Source: SAR202 cluster bacterium (GTDB taxonomy: Bacteria; Chloroflexota; Dehalococcoidia; Lucifugimonadales; Lucifugimonadaceae). Taken from it: a DNA stretch of 64,000 bases. Positions 1 to 8,424 of the stretch are shown in pieces. The notes beneath the pieces were generated by a model. The model ran no database searches. It saw only the letters and a program-made list of their open reading frames with translations, and was not told where the DNA came from. Numbering within the stretch: position 1 is the first letter of the stretch; each line of letters opens with the position of its first letter. The stretch spans positions 1 through 64,000 of the forward strand of contig VGZT01000001.1 in NCBI GenBank assembly GCA_016872495.1, written 5' to 3'. The position numbers and the translations under genes are program-made.

Positions 1-1782
1 CCGGCCGCCCAGTGAGCGAACCGCGCCGAAGACCGAATCGCCGCCGTCAACGAGTACCTGGCGGCCCCCGGGTGTCGTGATGAGAATGACATCGCCGCCG
101 GTCGTCTCAAAGAAGGTGACATGCAGCTGCCCATCGCGCGCCGAGAACGCCGCGATCCACACCAGGAACGCAGCGCCAAGCGCGAGCACCAGGCAGACAC
201 CCGCAACCGGCCGTTGCGGCGGCCAGGAGGACGCCAGGCCGGTAACGGCCCGGCGCGCGGTGTGCTGGGCGGTCACGAAGAGTTCCAACCAGCGCGGCCG
301 AATGACCAGTGCGGCCACCAGGAGGTAATAAAGCGCGGCGCCGGCAAACAGGGGCCAGGATGGCGGCACCGCGCCCCCGGGCAGCGAGCCGAAGAAGTGT
401 GCGACTGCGATCACGTACTTCGCCGCCAGCCACGCGGGCCCACCGGCAAGGATTGCGACGCCCGGCGCCAGGGCGCCGAGCAGCGCCTCTCCCACGCCGG
501 CAACGATCAGGAAAGGAAGCGCGGGTACCTGGAGGAGAGTAGCGGGCAGGCCCCAGACCGAGATCGCGTCGAATCGCAGGACGATCACGGGGCCGGTGAG
601 GCTGATCGCGCCAACCGACATGGCGACGCCGCTGCTGGTCCATTCGAGAAGTCGGATCAGAGGCGACGGCCACGACCCCTCGACTCGCCGGAGCTGTGCC
701 GCGCCCGCCGCCTGAACCCCTGGCGCTACCAGGGCTATGCCCAGGACCGCGAGGAACGAAAGCTGGAACGAGACATCGCCAACCAGCGCAGGCTCGTGCA
801 CTGCCATCAGGGCGCCCGCCGCTCCGAGGGCCGGAGGGATGCTGTTCTGACGCCCGAGAGACCGTCCGGCCAGGAACACGCTGGCCATCAGTGCAGCACG
901 TACGACGGGTGGAGAAAGCCCGGCCATGAACGCGTAGCCCCAGACGGCGCAGCCCGGCACCAGTAAGTACCAGTGGTTCTTCCTGCCCAGCGCAAGGACC
1001 GATACGGCAAGCGCCATGGATGCAAAGATCCCGACGTGCAGTCCCGAGATCGCCAGGACGTGCGAAGTGCCGGACCGCCGAAAGGCTTCCCTGGTCCGCT
1101 GGTCGATGCCCGTGCGGCTACCTGTAACCATCGCCTTGACCAGGCCCGCGACCGGTTCGGGGCTGGTGCGGTCGATCGCCTGGTTCGCCCCGGCACGTAG
1201 ACGAGCCAGCAGGTTCCCGTCCAGTTCGCCTGACGCCAGGCGTACCGAACTGGCGTTGACCGTGACGCCCGCGTAGCCCGATACGGCGCCATAGGAGAGC
1301 CGGCCAGCAATCGAAAGGCGATCGCCGGCCCGGTAACCGTCGGGCGGGCGGCCAGCAATGGCCGCTCCCGTGAGCTGGCGTGCGATCACATCGAGTTCGA
1401 TCTCCGTCGTGAGCCATGGCGGCGACTCCGGCGCCACGAGGGGCGCCACGCGAATCCGAACCGCGTCGCCAAACGGGACCGGGTCCTCCAGCACGACCGC
1501 CTCAAGGCTGAGCTCGGGCGTAGTTAAGGCGGTGTCGGGCGTCCAGGCGTTGGCCGGGGCGGCCTGTATGCCACGGGTCAGGCCGACGACGACCGCTGCG
1601 CCCGCGATGGCCAACGCCAGCGGTGCAAAGCGCCCCGATCGGCCGCGTGCGATCGCCAGCGCGGTGCCGCCCGCGAGCAGCGTCGCGAGGCCGAAACGAG
1701 CGGTCTGTGAAGCGGTTTCGGGCCAGTAGTACCCGAGCGCGATCCCGGCGACCAATGACGCCGCCAACCAGCCCAGAATCAC
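1..1782 (-). CDS. comEC: ComEC/Rec2 DNA-uptake channel (3' end outside window)
   Basis: Inner-membrane channel that carries single-stranded DNA into the cell during natural transformation. The frame is open for 594 codons from a GTG that overlaps the comEA stop (GTGA) to the window edge, so the C-terminus is missing. Visible in order: N-terminal membrane segments and a DUF4131-like soluble region, the Competence-domain hallmark ISGLHVG near residue 245, many further hydrophobic segments, and from about residue 553 the start of a metallo-beta-lactamase-like domain (VTFFETTGGD, then LVDGGDS). There is no ATG near the N-terminus; the GTG coupled to comEA is the natural start. Family assignment is secure. 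Competence itself is not shown by this locus alone. Confidence 0.93.
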   Translation of the reverse strand, partial: MILGWLAASLVAGIALGYYWPETASQTARFGLATLLAGGTALAIARGRSGRFAPLALAIAGAAVVVGLTRGIQAAPANAWTPDTALTTPELSLEAVVLEDPVPFGDAVRIRVAPLVAPESPPWLTTEIELDVIARQLTGAAIAGRPPDGYRAGDRLSIAGRLSYGAVSGYAGVTVNASSVRLASGELDGNLLARLRAGANQAIDRTSPEPVAGLVKAMVTGSRTGIDQRTREAFRRSGTSHVLAISGLHVGIFASMALAVSVLALGRKNHWYLLVPGCAVWGYAFMAGLSPPVVRAALMASVFLAGRSLGRQNSIPPALGAAGALMAVHEPALVGDVSFQLSFLAVLGIALVAPGVQAAGAAQLRRVEGSWPSPLIRLLEWTSSGVAMSVGAISLTGPVIVLRFDAISVWGLPATLLQVPALPFLIVAGVGEALLGALAPGVAILAGGPAWLAAKYVIAVAHFFGSLPGGAVPPSWPLFAGAALYYLLVAALVIRPRWLELFVTAQHTARRAVTGLASSWPPQRPVAGVCLVLALGAAFLVWIAAFSARDGQLHVTFFETTGGDVILITTPGGRQVLVDGGDSVFGAVRSLGGR

Positions 1783-2405
1783 GGGGCGGTCAAGTACGGG
1801 CGCAGGGCGTCCAGCGTTGCCTGGCCGATGCCGCGCACTTTCAGCAGCTCATCAACGCTATCGAAGCCGCCATTTTCCTCGCGCCACTTGACGATTGCTG
1901 CGGCCGTCACCGGGCCGATGCGTGGCAGCGCCGCCAGGTCCTGCTCGCTCGCCGCGTTCAGGTTGACCGGTCCGGGGGCGGCCGGCCGGTCCGTCGTCGA
2001 GGCGGCACCCGGCGCCGCGGCGCGAGGTGGAACCGCCCGGACCACGATTCTCTGGCCGTCCGTTACCTTGCCGGCCATGTTTATGGAAAGTGCATCCGCA
2101 GCAGGCGAGAGCCCGCCGGCAGCCGTTACGAACTCGTGGACCCGGGCGCCCGCAGGCAGGGTGTAAACGCCAGGAGTGGCCACCTCGCCGGCCACGTACG
2201 CGGACACGGGCGCTGCAGCTGCGGGCGGCGGAGTCGTTACCAGTACAGGGCCGGCTCGCACCGCCATGCCCGCAAAGAATCCGAAGCCTGCGGCGATTGA
2301 TAGTGCGGCGACTGCCAGCACTACGTAGCTGGCCAGCGCCCACCAGCGGGGTGCGCTCTCGAGACCGGGCGTTCGGAGGTTGATGGGGGCCTCATCGCGT
2401 GCCAA
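1779..2405 (-). CDS. comEA: ComEA-type DNA-binding competence protein
   Basis: Membrane-anchored dsDNA receptor that feeds ComEC. The 208-residue product has a membrane segment at about 22-49, a proline/alanine linker, an SLBB (ligand-binding beta-grasp) domain at about 67-125, and a C-terminal helix-hairpin-helix pair from about 147 (LPRIGPVTAAAIVKWR, then VRGIGQATLDAL). This SLBB plus HhH order is that of Gram-positive/Chloroflexi ComEA. Start is TTG, supported by GAGGT six bases upstream; no in-frame ATG fits. Its stop overlaps the comEC start, which suggests translational coupling. Confidence 0.93.
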   Translation of the reverse strand: MARDEAPINLRTPGLESAPRWWALASYVVLAVAALSIAAGFGFFAGMAVRAGPVLVTTPPPAAAAPVSAYVAGEVATPGVYTLPAGARVHEFVTAAGGLSPAADALSINMAGKVTDGQRIVVRAVPPRAAAPGAASTTDRPAAPGPVNLNAASEQDLAALPRIGPVTAAAIVKWREENGGFDSVDELLKVRGIGQATLDALRPYLTAP

Positions 2406-2502
2406 AGGTTGACCTCACGATCGAATGGCGAGCGCCAGATCGGACGCGCGGGCCGAACCTAGCAGAGCCGTCGCGGATCTCCCACGGCCTGGTGGCTGAA
2501 CC

Positions 2503-2508
2503 TATAAT
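2503..2508 (+). promoter_or_regulatory. -10 box (TATAAT) upstream of ilvE
   Basis: A perfect TATAAT lies about 80 bases before the ilvE start in the 180-base gap between divergent comEA and ilvE. No convincing -35 hexamer is seen at 16-18 bases, so only the -10 is annotated. Confidence 0.35.
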
Positions 2509-2585
2509 GAACAGGTTGCCTAGCTGCGGACAGGGTGAGGTCGCCCGGGCGGTGCTCGAGGCGCATAGCTAAGGACGGTCGTCGG

Positions 2586-3521
2586 ATGGCGGGTCAAGGG
2601 TGGGCATTCCTCGGTGGCAAGCAAGTGCGGATCGAGGACGCCAAAGTCAACATCATGACCCATGCCCTGCATTACGGGACGTCCGCATTCGAGGGCATCC
2701 GGGGGAACTGGAACCAGGAGCAGGGCAAGACCTTCATCTTCCGATTGCGGGAGCACTACGAGCGCCTTCTGCGCGGTTCGAAGATCCTGAAGATCGAACT
2801 ACCGTATTCCGCTGATGACCTCTGCAAGATCACGGTCGATCTGCTTGACCGGTGCGGCTACCGCCAGGACGTGTACATCCGCCCGCTGGCCTTCAAGAGC
2901 GCGGAACGGGTGGCCAACCTCAAGCTGCACGAACTCGACAGCGACTTCGCGCTGATGATCCTGCCGTTCGGGTCGTACATCGACAACGATCGCGCCATCA
3001 GATGCCAGAGCTCCTCCTGGCGGCGGCCCGAGGACTCCATGATGCCGACCGGCGTGAAGCTGACCGGGCTGTACACGACCAGCATCCTCGCCAAGACCGA
3101 GGCGATCATGGCCGGTTTTGACGAAGCGATCCTGCTGACCAACGACGGCCATGTGTCGGAAGGCAGTGGTGAAAACCTGTTCATCGTGCAGAACGGTCGA
3201 ATCTCTACCCCGGGTGAGACCGACAACTGTCTTCTTGGAATCACCCGCGATTCCGTGATCACGCTCTGTCGCAAGGAGCTCGGAATCGAAGTGATTGAAC
3301 GCAGGATCCATCGCAGCGAGCTATACCTCGCCGATGAAGTGTTCCTGACCGGTACCGCCGCTCACGTGACTTCGGTTGGTGAGCTCGACAACCGTAGAAT
3401 TGGCACTGGAGCAATCGGCAAGCTGACCGGACAGATCCAGGAGATCTACGCCAGAGTGGTCACCGGGCGCAATCCGAAATACCTGCACTGGTGCACCGGC
3501 GTGACGCCCGCGGGCGGCTAA
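2586..3521 (+). CDS. ilvE: Branched-chain amino acid aminotransferase
   Basis: Class IV (D-amino-acid-transaminase fold) PLP enzyme performing the last step of Ile, Val and Leu synthesis, with glutamate as amino donor. The 311-residue product shows HYGTSAFEGIRG at about 29-40, GVKLTGLY with the likely PLP lysine K158, and EGSGENLF near 190, all typical of IlvE. ATG at 2586 is chosen because family proteins begin at this point; the frame stays open to a GTG at 2535, but that adds 17 unconserved residues. It sits 12 kb from the ilv-leu operon, on its own promoter, and is followed by an unrelated membrane gene pair. Confidence 0.93.
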   Translation: MAGQGWAFLGGKQVRIEDAKVNIMTHALHYGTSAFEGIRGNWNQEQGKTFIFRLREHYERLLRGSKILKIELPYSADDLCKITVDLLDRCGYRQDVYIRPLAFKSAERVANLKLHELDSDFALMILPFGSYIDNDRAIRCQSSSWRRPEDSMMPTGVKLTGLYTTSILAKTEAIMAGFDEAILLTNDGHVSEGSGENLFIVQNGRISTPGETDNCLLGITRDSVITLCRKELGIEVIERRIHRSELYLADEVFLTGTAAHVTSVGELDNRRIGTGAIGKLTGQIQEIYARVVTGRNPKYLHWCTGVTPAGG

Positions 3522-3531
3522 TGCCCTTAGA

Positions 3532-4137
3532 TTGACACCCGACGACGTCCGCGCCCTGTTCATCAGGGACTACCTGATCATGTCGTACGTGGCCTCCCTG
3601 GGCGCGATCCAGCTCGGGGTGAGCTTCGGGGGATTGCGCGGTCTCTTTCTGTTGCCGGGGCGTGCTCGGACGCGCGCGCTCGGCGTGCTTCTTGTCTGTG
3701 CCGGCATAGCGTCGTTCTTCCTGGCCCCTCTGTGGAATCCGGGCCCCTGGGGGAGCGTCGCCGGCGGCCGCGTCGTCATCGGTGCGGGAGGGCAACCGGT
3801 CCCGTGGGGCAGGGCGGCACTGTATGACCTCCCGCAGGCACGGAATATCAATGACACCAATGGCGGGATGTCCGGCAATACGCAGGCGTTGTGGTTTGCC
3901 GTGGGCGCGATTTCCGCGATCGTCACCACCTGCACCCTTGGATCGATCGTCAACCGCGGACTGCGTTCTCCCGCGCCGCCCTCGGTCGGCATGGAGGCGC
4001 TCAAGCACACGACCTTCCTATCCGCGCTCGGCCCGTCGATCCAGTGCTGGCGCCGGACGTGGCGTGACGAATTCAGGGGTCTTTCCGCCCTCGCCTGGCT
4101 GACCTTCCTGAAGTCTCCGCGAAAGGGCGGATCGTGA
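3532..4137 (+). CDS. Membrane protein of unknown function
   Basis: I do not recognise this family. The 201-residue product starts at TTG, 10 bases after ilvE, and has hydrophobic segments at about 17-35, 45-65 and 116-137. Between the second and third is a Gly/Trp-rich loop (WNPGPWGSV), and a basic tail ends in KSPRKGGS. Its stop overlaps the start of the next gene (GTGA), so the two are probably translated together and may work together at the membrane. No signal peptide cleavage site is evident. Confidence 0.65.
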   Translation: MTPDDVRALFIRDYLIMSYVASLGAIQLGVSFGGLRGLFLLPGRARTRALGVLLVCAGIASFFLAPLWNPGPWGSVAGGRVVIGAGGQPVPWGRAALYDLPQARNINDTNGGMSGNTQALWFAVGAISAIVTTCTLGSIVNRGLRSPAPPSVGMEALKHTTFLSALGPSIQCWRRTWRDEFRGLSALAWLTFLKSPRKGGS

Positions 4138-4721
4138 ACCCGTTCGATCGCGAGACACTGCTCTTCCTGAACGGGCTGGCGGGTAGGTCTGACCTGCTGG
4201 ACGCCGTGATGCGAATCGTGGTCGGCGACTATCTGGTGGCCGTCCTGGGGGTCGTTACCCTGGTCGGCCTCTGGTTCGCCGGCAAGACGCCAGCCGAGCG
4301 GGAGCGCATGCAGGTGACCCTGCTAGCGGGCGCGGCGTCGGTCGGGCTGGCAAACCTGGCCGTTACCACGATCAACTCAATCTGGGCCAGGCCGCGCCCG
4401 TTCGTGGCGATGCCCGAGTCGGTCAAGCTCCTGTTCTATCCGTCGACGGATCCTTCGTTCCCGGCCAATCCCATCGCCGTCGCCTTCGCGATCGCGGGGG
4501 CGGTCTGGCTGATCAACCGGCGACTGGGAACTTCGCTGATCGCGCTGGCTGCCGTGCAGGCCGTCGCCCGGGTATACGCTGGCGTCGCCTATCCGACCGA
4601 CACCATTGGCGGCGCGGTTGTCGGCCTGCTGGCGCTGACAGGGGCGATCGGGCTGCGGCGGCTTATCAGGCCGATCCCGGAAATGACGATCAGACTGGCG
4701 AGGGCCTTCCTGCTCGCATGA
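4134..4721 (+). CDS. PAP2-fold membrane protein with all three catalytic motifs altered
   Basis: The 195-residue multi-pass protein has the overall pattern of a BcrC/undecaprenyl-diphosphatase-type PAP2 protein: the IWARPRPF region, SFPANPIAVAFAIA, and RVYAGVAYPTDTIGG. Each motif has lost its key residue. The motif 1 lysine (K-x6-RP) is N81, the motif 2 PSGH histidine is P113, and the motif 3 histidine (R-x5-H-x3-D) is A152; the final Asp is kept. Known PAP2 phosphatases need these residues for the phospho-histidine intermediate, so I infer this one is not a phosphatase. The hydrophobic framework is intact, which argues for a retained non-catalytic role. Coupled by a four-base overlap to the upstream membrane gene. 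Confidence 0.85.
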   Translation: MNPFDRETLLFLNGLAGRSDLLDAVMRIVVGDYLVAVLGVVTLVGLWFAGKTPAERERMQVTLLAGAASVGLANLAVTTINSIWARPRPFVAMPESVKLLFYPSTDPSFPANPIAVAFAIAGAVWLINRRLGTSLIALAAVQAVARVYAGVAYPTDTIGGAVVGLLALTGAIGLRRLIRPIPEMTIRLARAFLLA

Positions 4722-4757
4722 CCACCGCCGGCCATCCGGCATCCAGGGGCCAGGGAA

Positions 4758-5534
4758 CTAGACCCTGGCGAGCAGCTGACGGTACGTGGCTCCGTACTTG
4801 AATGCCTGCCCCACGGCCGACTCCTCGGCCCGGGTGCGGACTCTTCCTTCCGCGTCGCGCCCGCTGTCCTTGAGGCCTCCGACCTGGCTCTCGTGCTTGT
4901 AGAGGGCCTCCACCTGGAGGTCGACCGATTCCGTGATATCGAATACGACATCAGGCTCGTCGGCGCCCCAGTAAAGAAGCCGCCGCGTCTTGTGTGGCTT
5001 CAGACCTTCCTCATTGATCTGCTCGGAGAAGTGCAGGTGATCGCGGGCGTAAGGGAAGACAGCATCCGTGGTGACGATCCCGGTCATCCGGTGATCGCGG
5101 TGTTGAAACCCCTTCATGCGATAGGGGTCATGCGTGAACACCGTCTGCGGGCGGTACTTCCGGATCATCCGTACAACCGCCCCGCGAAACGCCCGGTCGT
5201 CCTCCAGCCCGCCGTCCGGGAAGCCGAGGAACTCCACCCTGGCCACGCCCAGGACGGCCGCGGCGGCCGCCTGCTCCTTTCGTCTAAGGGCGACCAGCCG
5301 CTGCGAATCCATCGAGGGGTCATTGCTGCCGCTGCCGCCGTCGGTGCAGAGCACAAACGTGACTTCGCAGCCTCGCTTCGCCCACAGTCCCGCAACGGCT
5401 CCGGCGCCGATCTCGGCGTCGTCGGGGTGCGCGAACACCACCATGGCGGTTTCCGGGACGTCGTCAATGACGGTAAGAGGTTGGGCCGGGCCCGGCTGAT
5501 GGAACGCTGAGTCCTGAGGTGTTCTTGAGGTCAT
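4758..5534 (-). CDS. PIG-L (LmbE-like) family zinc N-deacetylase
   Basis: The 258-residue protein has the metal-binding AHPDDAE motif at 35-41, the QHRDHRMTG motif that supplies the second zinc-ligand region, and HDPYRMKGF between them. Family members remove N-acetyl from GlcNAc-linked small molecules (MshB, BshB, GlcNAc-PI deacetylase). The substrate here cannot be read from sequence. It is convergent with the PAP2-like gene and divergent from glyA. An MshA-like glycosyltransferase and a tandem-GNAT protein lie 8-10 kb away, which makes a thiol-conjugate role worth testing. ATG start at 5534. Confidence 0.9.
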   Translation of the reverse strand: MTSRTPQDSAFHQPGPAQPLTVIDDVPETAMVVFAHPDDAEIGAGAVAGLWAKRGCEVTFVLCTDGGSGSNDPSMDSQRLVALRRKEQAAAAAVLGVARVEFLGFPDGGLEDDRAFRGAVVRMIRKYRPQTVFTHDPYRMKGFQHRDHRMTGIVTTDAVFPYARDHLHFSEQINEEGLKPHKTRRLLYWGADEPDVVFDITESVDLQVEALYKHESQVGGLKDSGRDAEGRVRTRAEESAVGQAFKYGATYRQLLARV

Positions 5535-5626
5535 ACACTACCTGAGGGTTTGGGTACGTGTGGCTTAGACTAATGCCGCGGCGAGCCACCGGCGGCCCGA
5601 CGAAAGATAAACGAGCCTGAAAGGGA

Positions 5627-6886
5627 ATGCCAGCGATGTTGGCACTCACCAGGCAGGACCCCGAGGTCGCTGCTGCAATCGACGCGGACATCCGCCGACA
5701 ACGCGAGGAACTGGTCCTCATAGCCTCGGAAAACTACGCGAGCGCCGCCGTCCTGGAAGCTACCGGGTCGGTGATGACCAACAAGTACGCCGAGGGCTAT
5801 CCGGGCCGTCGCTACTACGCGGGCTGCGAGAACGTCGATGTCGTCGAACGGCTGGCGCAGGACCGTGCGAAGCAGCTGTTCGGCGCCGAGCACGCCAACG
5901 TCCAGCCCCACAGCGGCTCGACCGCAAACATGGCCGCGTACTTTGCCCTCCTGAAGCCCGGTGACAGGGTGCTCGGCATGCGCCTCGACCAGGGAGGCCA
6001 TTTGACGCACGGGGCAAAGGTCAACTTCTCAGGCAAGCTCTATGAATTCGCGTCGTACGGCGTGGACCGCGAGACCGAGCTCATCGACTACGACGAGGTG
6101 GCGCGGGCAGCGCGCGAGTTCAAGCCGAAGATCATCGTCGCCGGCGCAACCGCTTACCCGAGGATCATCGATTTTCCTAAATTCCGGGAGATCGCTGAGG
6201 ACTCGGGTGCCCACCTGATGGTGGACATGGCCCACATTTCCGGCCTGATCGCCGGAGGCGTCCACCCTTCGCCGTTCCCGCACGCCTCGGTCGTTACCAC
6301 TACCACCCACAAGACGTTGCGGGGCCCACGCGGCGCTGCCATCTTCAGCCGGTTGGACCTGGCGAAAGCGATCGATTCGGCGGTGTTCCCGAATATCCAG
6401 GGCGGCCCGCTCATGCACGTTGTCGCAGCCAAAGCGGTCGCATTTGCGGAGGCGCTTCGGCCCGAGTTCAAGGCCTACGCCGCGCAGATCGTCGAAAACG
6501 CGCGTGCCCTGGCAACCGCCCTGAACGCCGGCGGGCTGCGGGTCGTTTCGGGCGGGACGGACAACCATCTGATGTTGGTCGACATGACCCCCCTCAAACT
6601 GACCGGGCAGGAGGCGGAGGACGCGCTGCGCAACGCCGGGATCATCGTCAACAAGAATGCCATCCCGTACGACCCTCGACCCCCGCGGGTTGCCAGTGGC
6701 GTTCGCATCGGCACGCCCGCCGTCACGAGCCGGGGGATGAAGACCGCCGACATGACCAGGATCGCCGAGTTGATCCTCGAGGCGCTCCGCGCGTCCGGCA
6801 AGCCGGAGGAGCTGACCAGGATCAGGGCGCGGGTAGGGGTGTTTGCGGGCCACTTTGCCGTTCCCGGCGTCTCCGACCGCACCTAG
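5627..6886 (+). CDS. glyA: Serine hydroxymethyltransferase
   Basis: PLP enzyme interconverting serine and glycine while loading tetrahydrofolate with a one-carbon unit. At 419 residues it is family length. Seen: [13 protein letters not shown] near the N-terminus, [13 protein letters not shown], the PLP-lysine motif [13 protein letters not shown] (K229), and [13 protein letters not shown] near the C-terminus. AAAGGGA precedes the ATG at 5627; a second ATG at 5636 is also possible. Monocistronic: the next gene has its own -10 box. Confidence 0.97.
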   Translation: MPAMLALTRQDPEVAAAIDADIRRQREELVLIASENYASAAVLEATGSVMTNKYAEGYPGRRYYAGCENVDVVERLAQDRAKQLFGAEHANVQPHSGSTANMAAYFALLKPGDRVLGMRLDQGGHLTHGAKVNFSGKLYEFASYGVDRETELIDYDEVARAAREFKPKIIVAGATAYPRIIDFPKFREIAEDSGAHLMVDMAHISGLIAGGVHPSPFPHASVVTTTTHKTLRGPRGAAIFSRLDLAKAIDSAVFPNIQGGPLMHVVAAKAVAFAEALRPEFKAYAAQIVENARALATALNAGGLRVVSGGTDNHLMLVDMTPLKLTGQEAEDALRNAGIIVNKNAIPYDPRPPRVASGVRIGTPAVTSRGMKTADMTRIAELILEALRASGKPEELTRIRARVGVFAGHFAVPGVSDRT

Positions 6887-6952
6887 CGCGCAGAACGGTC
6901 GGGGACAGCAAGGTCACAACACCGGGCGGGCCATTTTCCGGGCGTCCGGTGC

Positions 6953-6958
6953 TATACT
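6953..6958 (+). promoter_or_regulatory. -10 box (TATACT) for the rpsF-ssb-rpsR operon
   Basis: TATACT lies 23 bases before the AGGAGGGG ribosome site of rpsF, implying a leader of about 25-35 bases. No clear -35 is visible. A leader this short leaves no room for an upstream S6:S18 autoregulatory hairpin. Confidence 0.45.
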
Positions 6959-6993
6959 TACCGTTCGTCTGCTTTTGATCAGGAGGGGTTCCG

Positions 6994-7359
6994 ATTCCCG
7001 CGCCACGAAAATACGAAATGATGTGGGTACTGGGCGCCGACGCCGACGAGGCTGCGGGCCAGGCATCCCTTGAGACGATATCCGGACTGGTAAGCCAGCA
7101 CGGCGGCCAGCTTGCTGCGGCCGAGGCCTGGGGTCGCCGCACGCTGTCCTACCCGATCAAGAAGAACAAGGAAGGTTCGTACTTCCTTGCCCATTTCACG
7201 ATGGAGCAGGCCAGGGTGCCTGAGTTCGAGCGCGCCCTGAACCTGAACCAGGACATCATCCGGTACCTCGTCGTGATCCCGGACACCAAGCAGCCCAAGA
7301 AGCGGGAAGGCAAGCGCGCCGGTCGTTCCGAGGCTGCGACTCCCGCCGCATCGAGCTAG
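6994..7359 (+). CDS. rpsF: Ribosomal protein bS6, apparent AUU start codon
   Basis: Small-subunit protein that pairs with bS18 on 16S rRNA. The conserved N-terminal RKYE, which opens beta strand 1, is encoded at 7006-7017, before the first ATG (7018). In frame upstream there is no ATG, GTG or TTG before a TGA at 6976. A strong AGGAGGGG (6981-6988) is followed after TTCCG by ATT at 6994, giving ideal spacing and a product beginning with initiator Met, then PAPRKYEMM (121 residues). Starting at 7018 would delete RKYE and put the ribosome site about 30 bases away. So I annotate AUU initiation. The C-terminal KKREGKRAGRSEAATP tail is a common lineage-specific extension. Confidence 0.9.
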   Translation: MPAPRKYEMMWVLGADADEAAGQASLETISGLVSQHGGQLAAAEAWGRRTLSYPIKKNKEGSYFLAHFTMEQARVPEFERALNLNQDIIRYLVVIPDTKQPKKREGKRAGRSEAATPAASS

Positions 7360-7369
7360 GGGGGCACGC

Positions 7370-7798
7370 TTGGCCGGCCTGAACAAGATCCTGCTGATCG
7401 GCAACGCGGGCAGTGACCCGGAAATGCGCTACACGCCCAACGGCGACGCAGTTGCTGACTTCAGGATGGCCGTCAACCGCAGCTACAACACCCGGGATGG
7501 AGAGCGACGCGAGGAAACCGAGTGGTTCACCGTCACAGCCTGGGGCCGGCTTGCCGAGCAGGTCAACCAGTATGTGGTCAAGGGACGGCGCGCCTATGTC
7601 GAGGGCCGGCTTCGGAGCCGGGCTTTCATGGGCAATGACGGGCAGCCCCGGGTCGCCAATGAGGTGGTCGCCGAACGGGTCCTCTTCCTGGACCGGGCGG
7701 GTAGTGCGGCTGCCTCGGGATCGGAAGTGAGTCCGCAGAGCGCCACGCAGGGCGCCCCGCAAGAATCGCAGAGCGAGGTCGAAGACCTGCCCTGGTAA
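7370..7798 (+). CDS. ssb: Single-stranded DNA-binding protein
   Basis: OB-fold protein that coats ssDNA in replication and repair. Residues 1-110 match the SSB fold (LNKILLIGNAGSDPEMRYTPNG, then TEWFTVTAWGRLAEQV). A Ser/Gln/Glu-rich flexible tail ends in EVEDLPW, the acidic tip that recruits partner proteins (DDDIPF in E. coli). Starts at TTG after a G-rich ribosome site, 10 bases behind rpsF, in the classic rpsF-ssb-rpsR order. Confidence 0.97.
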   Translation: MAGLNKILLIGNAGSDPEMRYTPNGDAVADFRMAVNRSYNTRDGERREETEWFTVTAWGRLAEQVNQYVVKGRRAYVEGRLRSRAFMGNDGQPRVANEVVAERVLFLDRAGSAAASGSEVSPQSATQGAPQESQSEVEDLPW

Positions 7799-7808
7799 TT
7801 GGATATCT

Positions 7809-7827
7809 GATCCGCTGATGGCGGATC
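7809..7827 (+). promoter_or_regulatory. Hairpin between ssb and rpsR
   Basis: A perfect 7-bp stem (GATCCGC / GCGGATC) with a five-base loop sits just after the ssb stop and about 20 bases before the rpsR start. There is no U-run, so it is not a standard terminator. It may stabilise or separate the mRNA segments, or be a binding site; function not shown. Confidence 0.35.
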
Positions 7828-7849
7828 GTAACGGAGGCTCGTTCCAGCT

Positions 7850-8332
7850 ATGACTTCACGATATGGCGACTCCAACCGGTCGCAGTCCGGCCCCTCCGGC
7901 TCCGGTCGTCCGGCGGCCGGCACACCGGGCGCGGCGGCTCGCTCGCGCCGACCCTGGGGGCGCCGCAAGGTATGTATCTTCTGCGCCGAGAAGATCGAGC
8001 CCGAGTACAAGTCGGTCAACCGCCTCCGCAGGTTCCTTTCGGATCGCGCGCAAATCGAGTCGGGAAAGAAGACCGGCACCTGTGCCCGTCACCAGCGGCT
8101 GGTCCGGCGTGAGATCAAGCGGGCCCGACTCCTGGGCCTGTTGCCATTCACGCAGGACCACGTCCGTATCACGGGGCCGGCGCCACTGGCGGGCGCGCGC
8201 CCGGCAGCGGAGTCGGAGGACTCTGAAGCTGTAGCTGGTACGCAAGAAGGGAGCCCTGCAGGGGCAACTGATGATGCGGCGGACGAGTCCGAGTCCGCTT
8301 CCGCCAACGTTGAAGCAGAGGAAGCCCGGTAA
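7850..8332 (+). CDS. rpsR: Ribosomal protein bS18 with long N- and C-terminal extensions
   Basis: The core (about residues 36-105: RKVCIFCAEK, YKSVNRLRRFLSDRAQI, GTCARHQRLVRREIKRAR, LGLLPF) is standard bS18 and keeps the CxxC type. The protein is 160 residues, against the usual 70-90. The first 37 residues are Ser/Gly/Pro/Arg-rich and the last 50 or so are Ala/Glu/Ser-rich and acidic (TDDAADESESASANVEAEEAR). Both tails look disordered. Good GGAGG-like site before the ATG. Third gene of the rpsF operon; rplI does not follow. Confidence 0.95.
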   Translation: MTSRYGDSNRSQSGPSGSGRPAAGTPGAAARSRRPWGRRKVCIFCAEKIEPEYKSVNRLRRFLSDRAQIESGKKTGTCARHQRLVRREIKRARLLGLLPFTQDHVRITGPAPLAGARPAAESEDSEAVAGTQEGSPAGATDDAADESESASANVEAEEAR

Positions 8333-8424
8333 TTTCCGGGCCTGCCGTCAAGTCGAACTCGTCGGCCAACCCGCGACCCGATTCAAGCGCCGCGACCGGC
8401 AGTGAATTGGGAGGATCCTGACTC

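Noticed and set aside
4750-4768. Bidirectional terminator between the PAP2-like and PIG-L genes (CCAGGG/CCCTGG)
   Set aside because: The stem is only six base pairs, overlaps the PIG-L stop codon and has no U-run on either strand.
6887-6993. S6:S18 autoregulatory leader motif
   Set aside because: The predicted leader after the -10 box is too short, and no matching hairpin with the expected bulge is visible.
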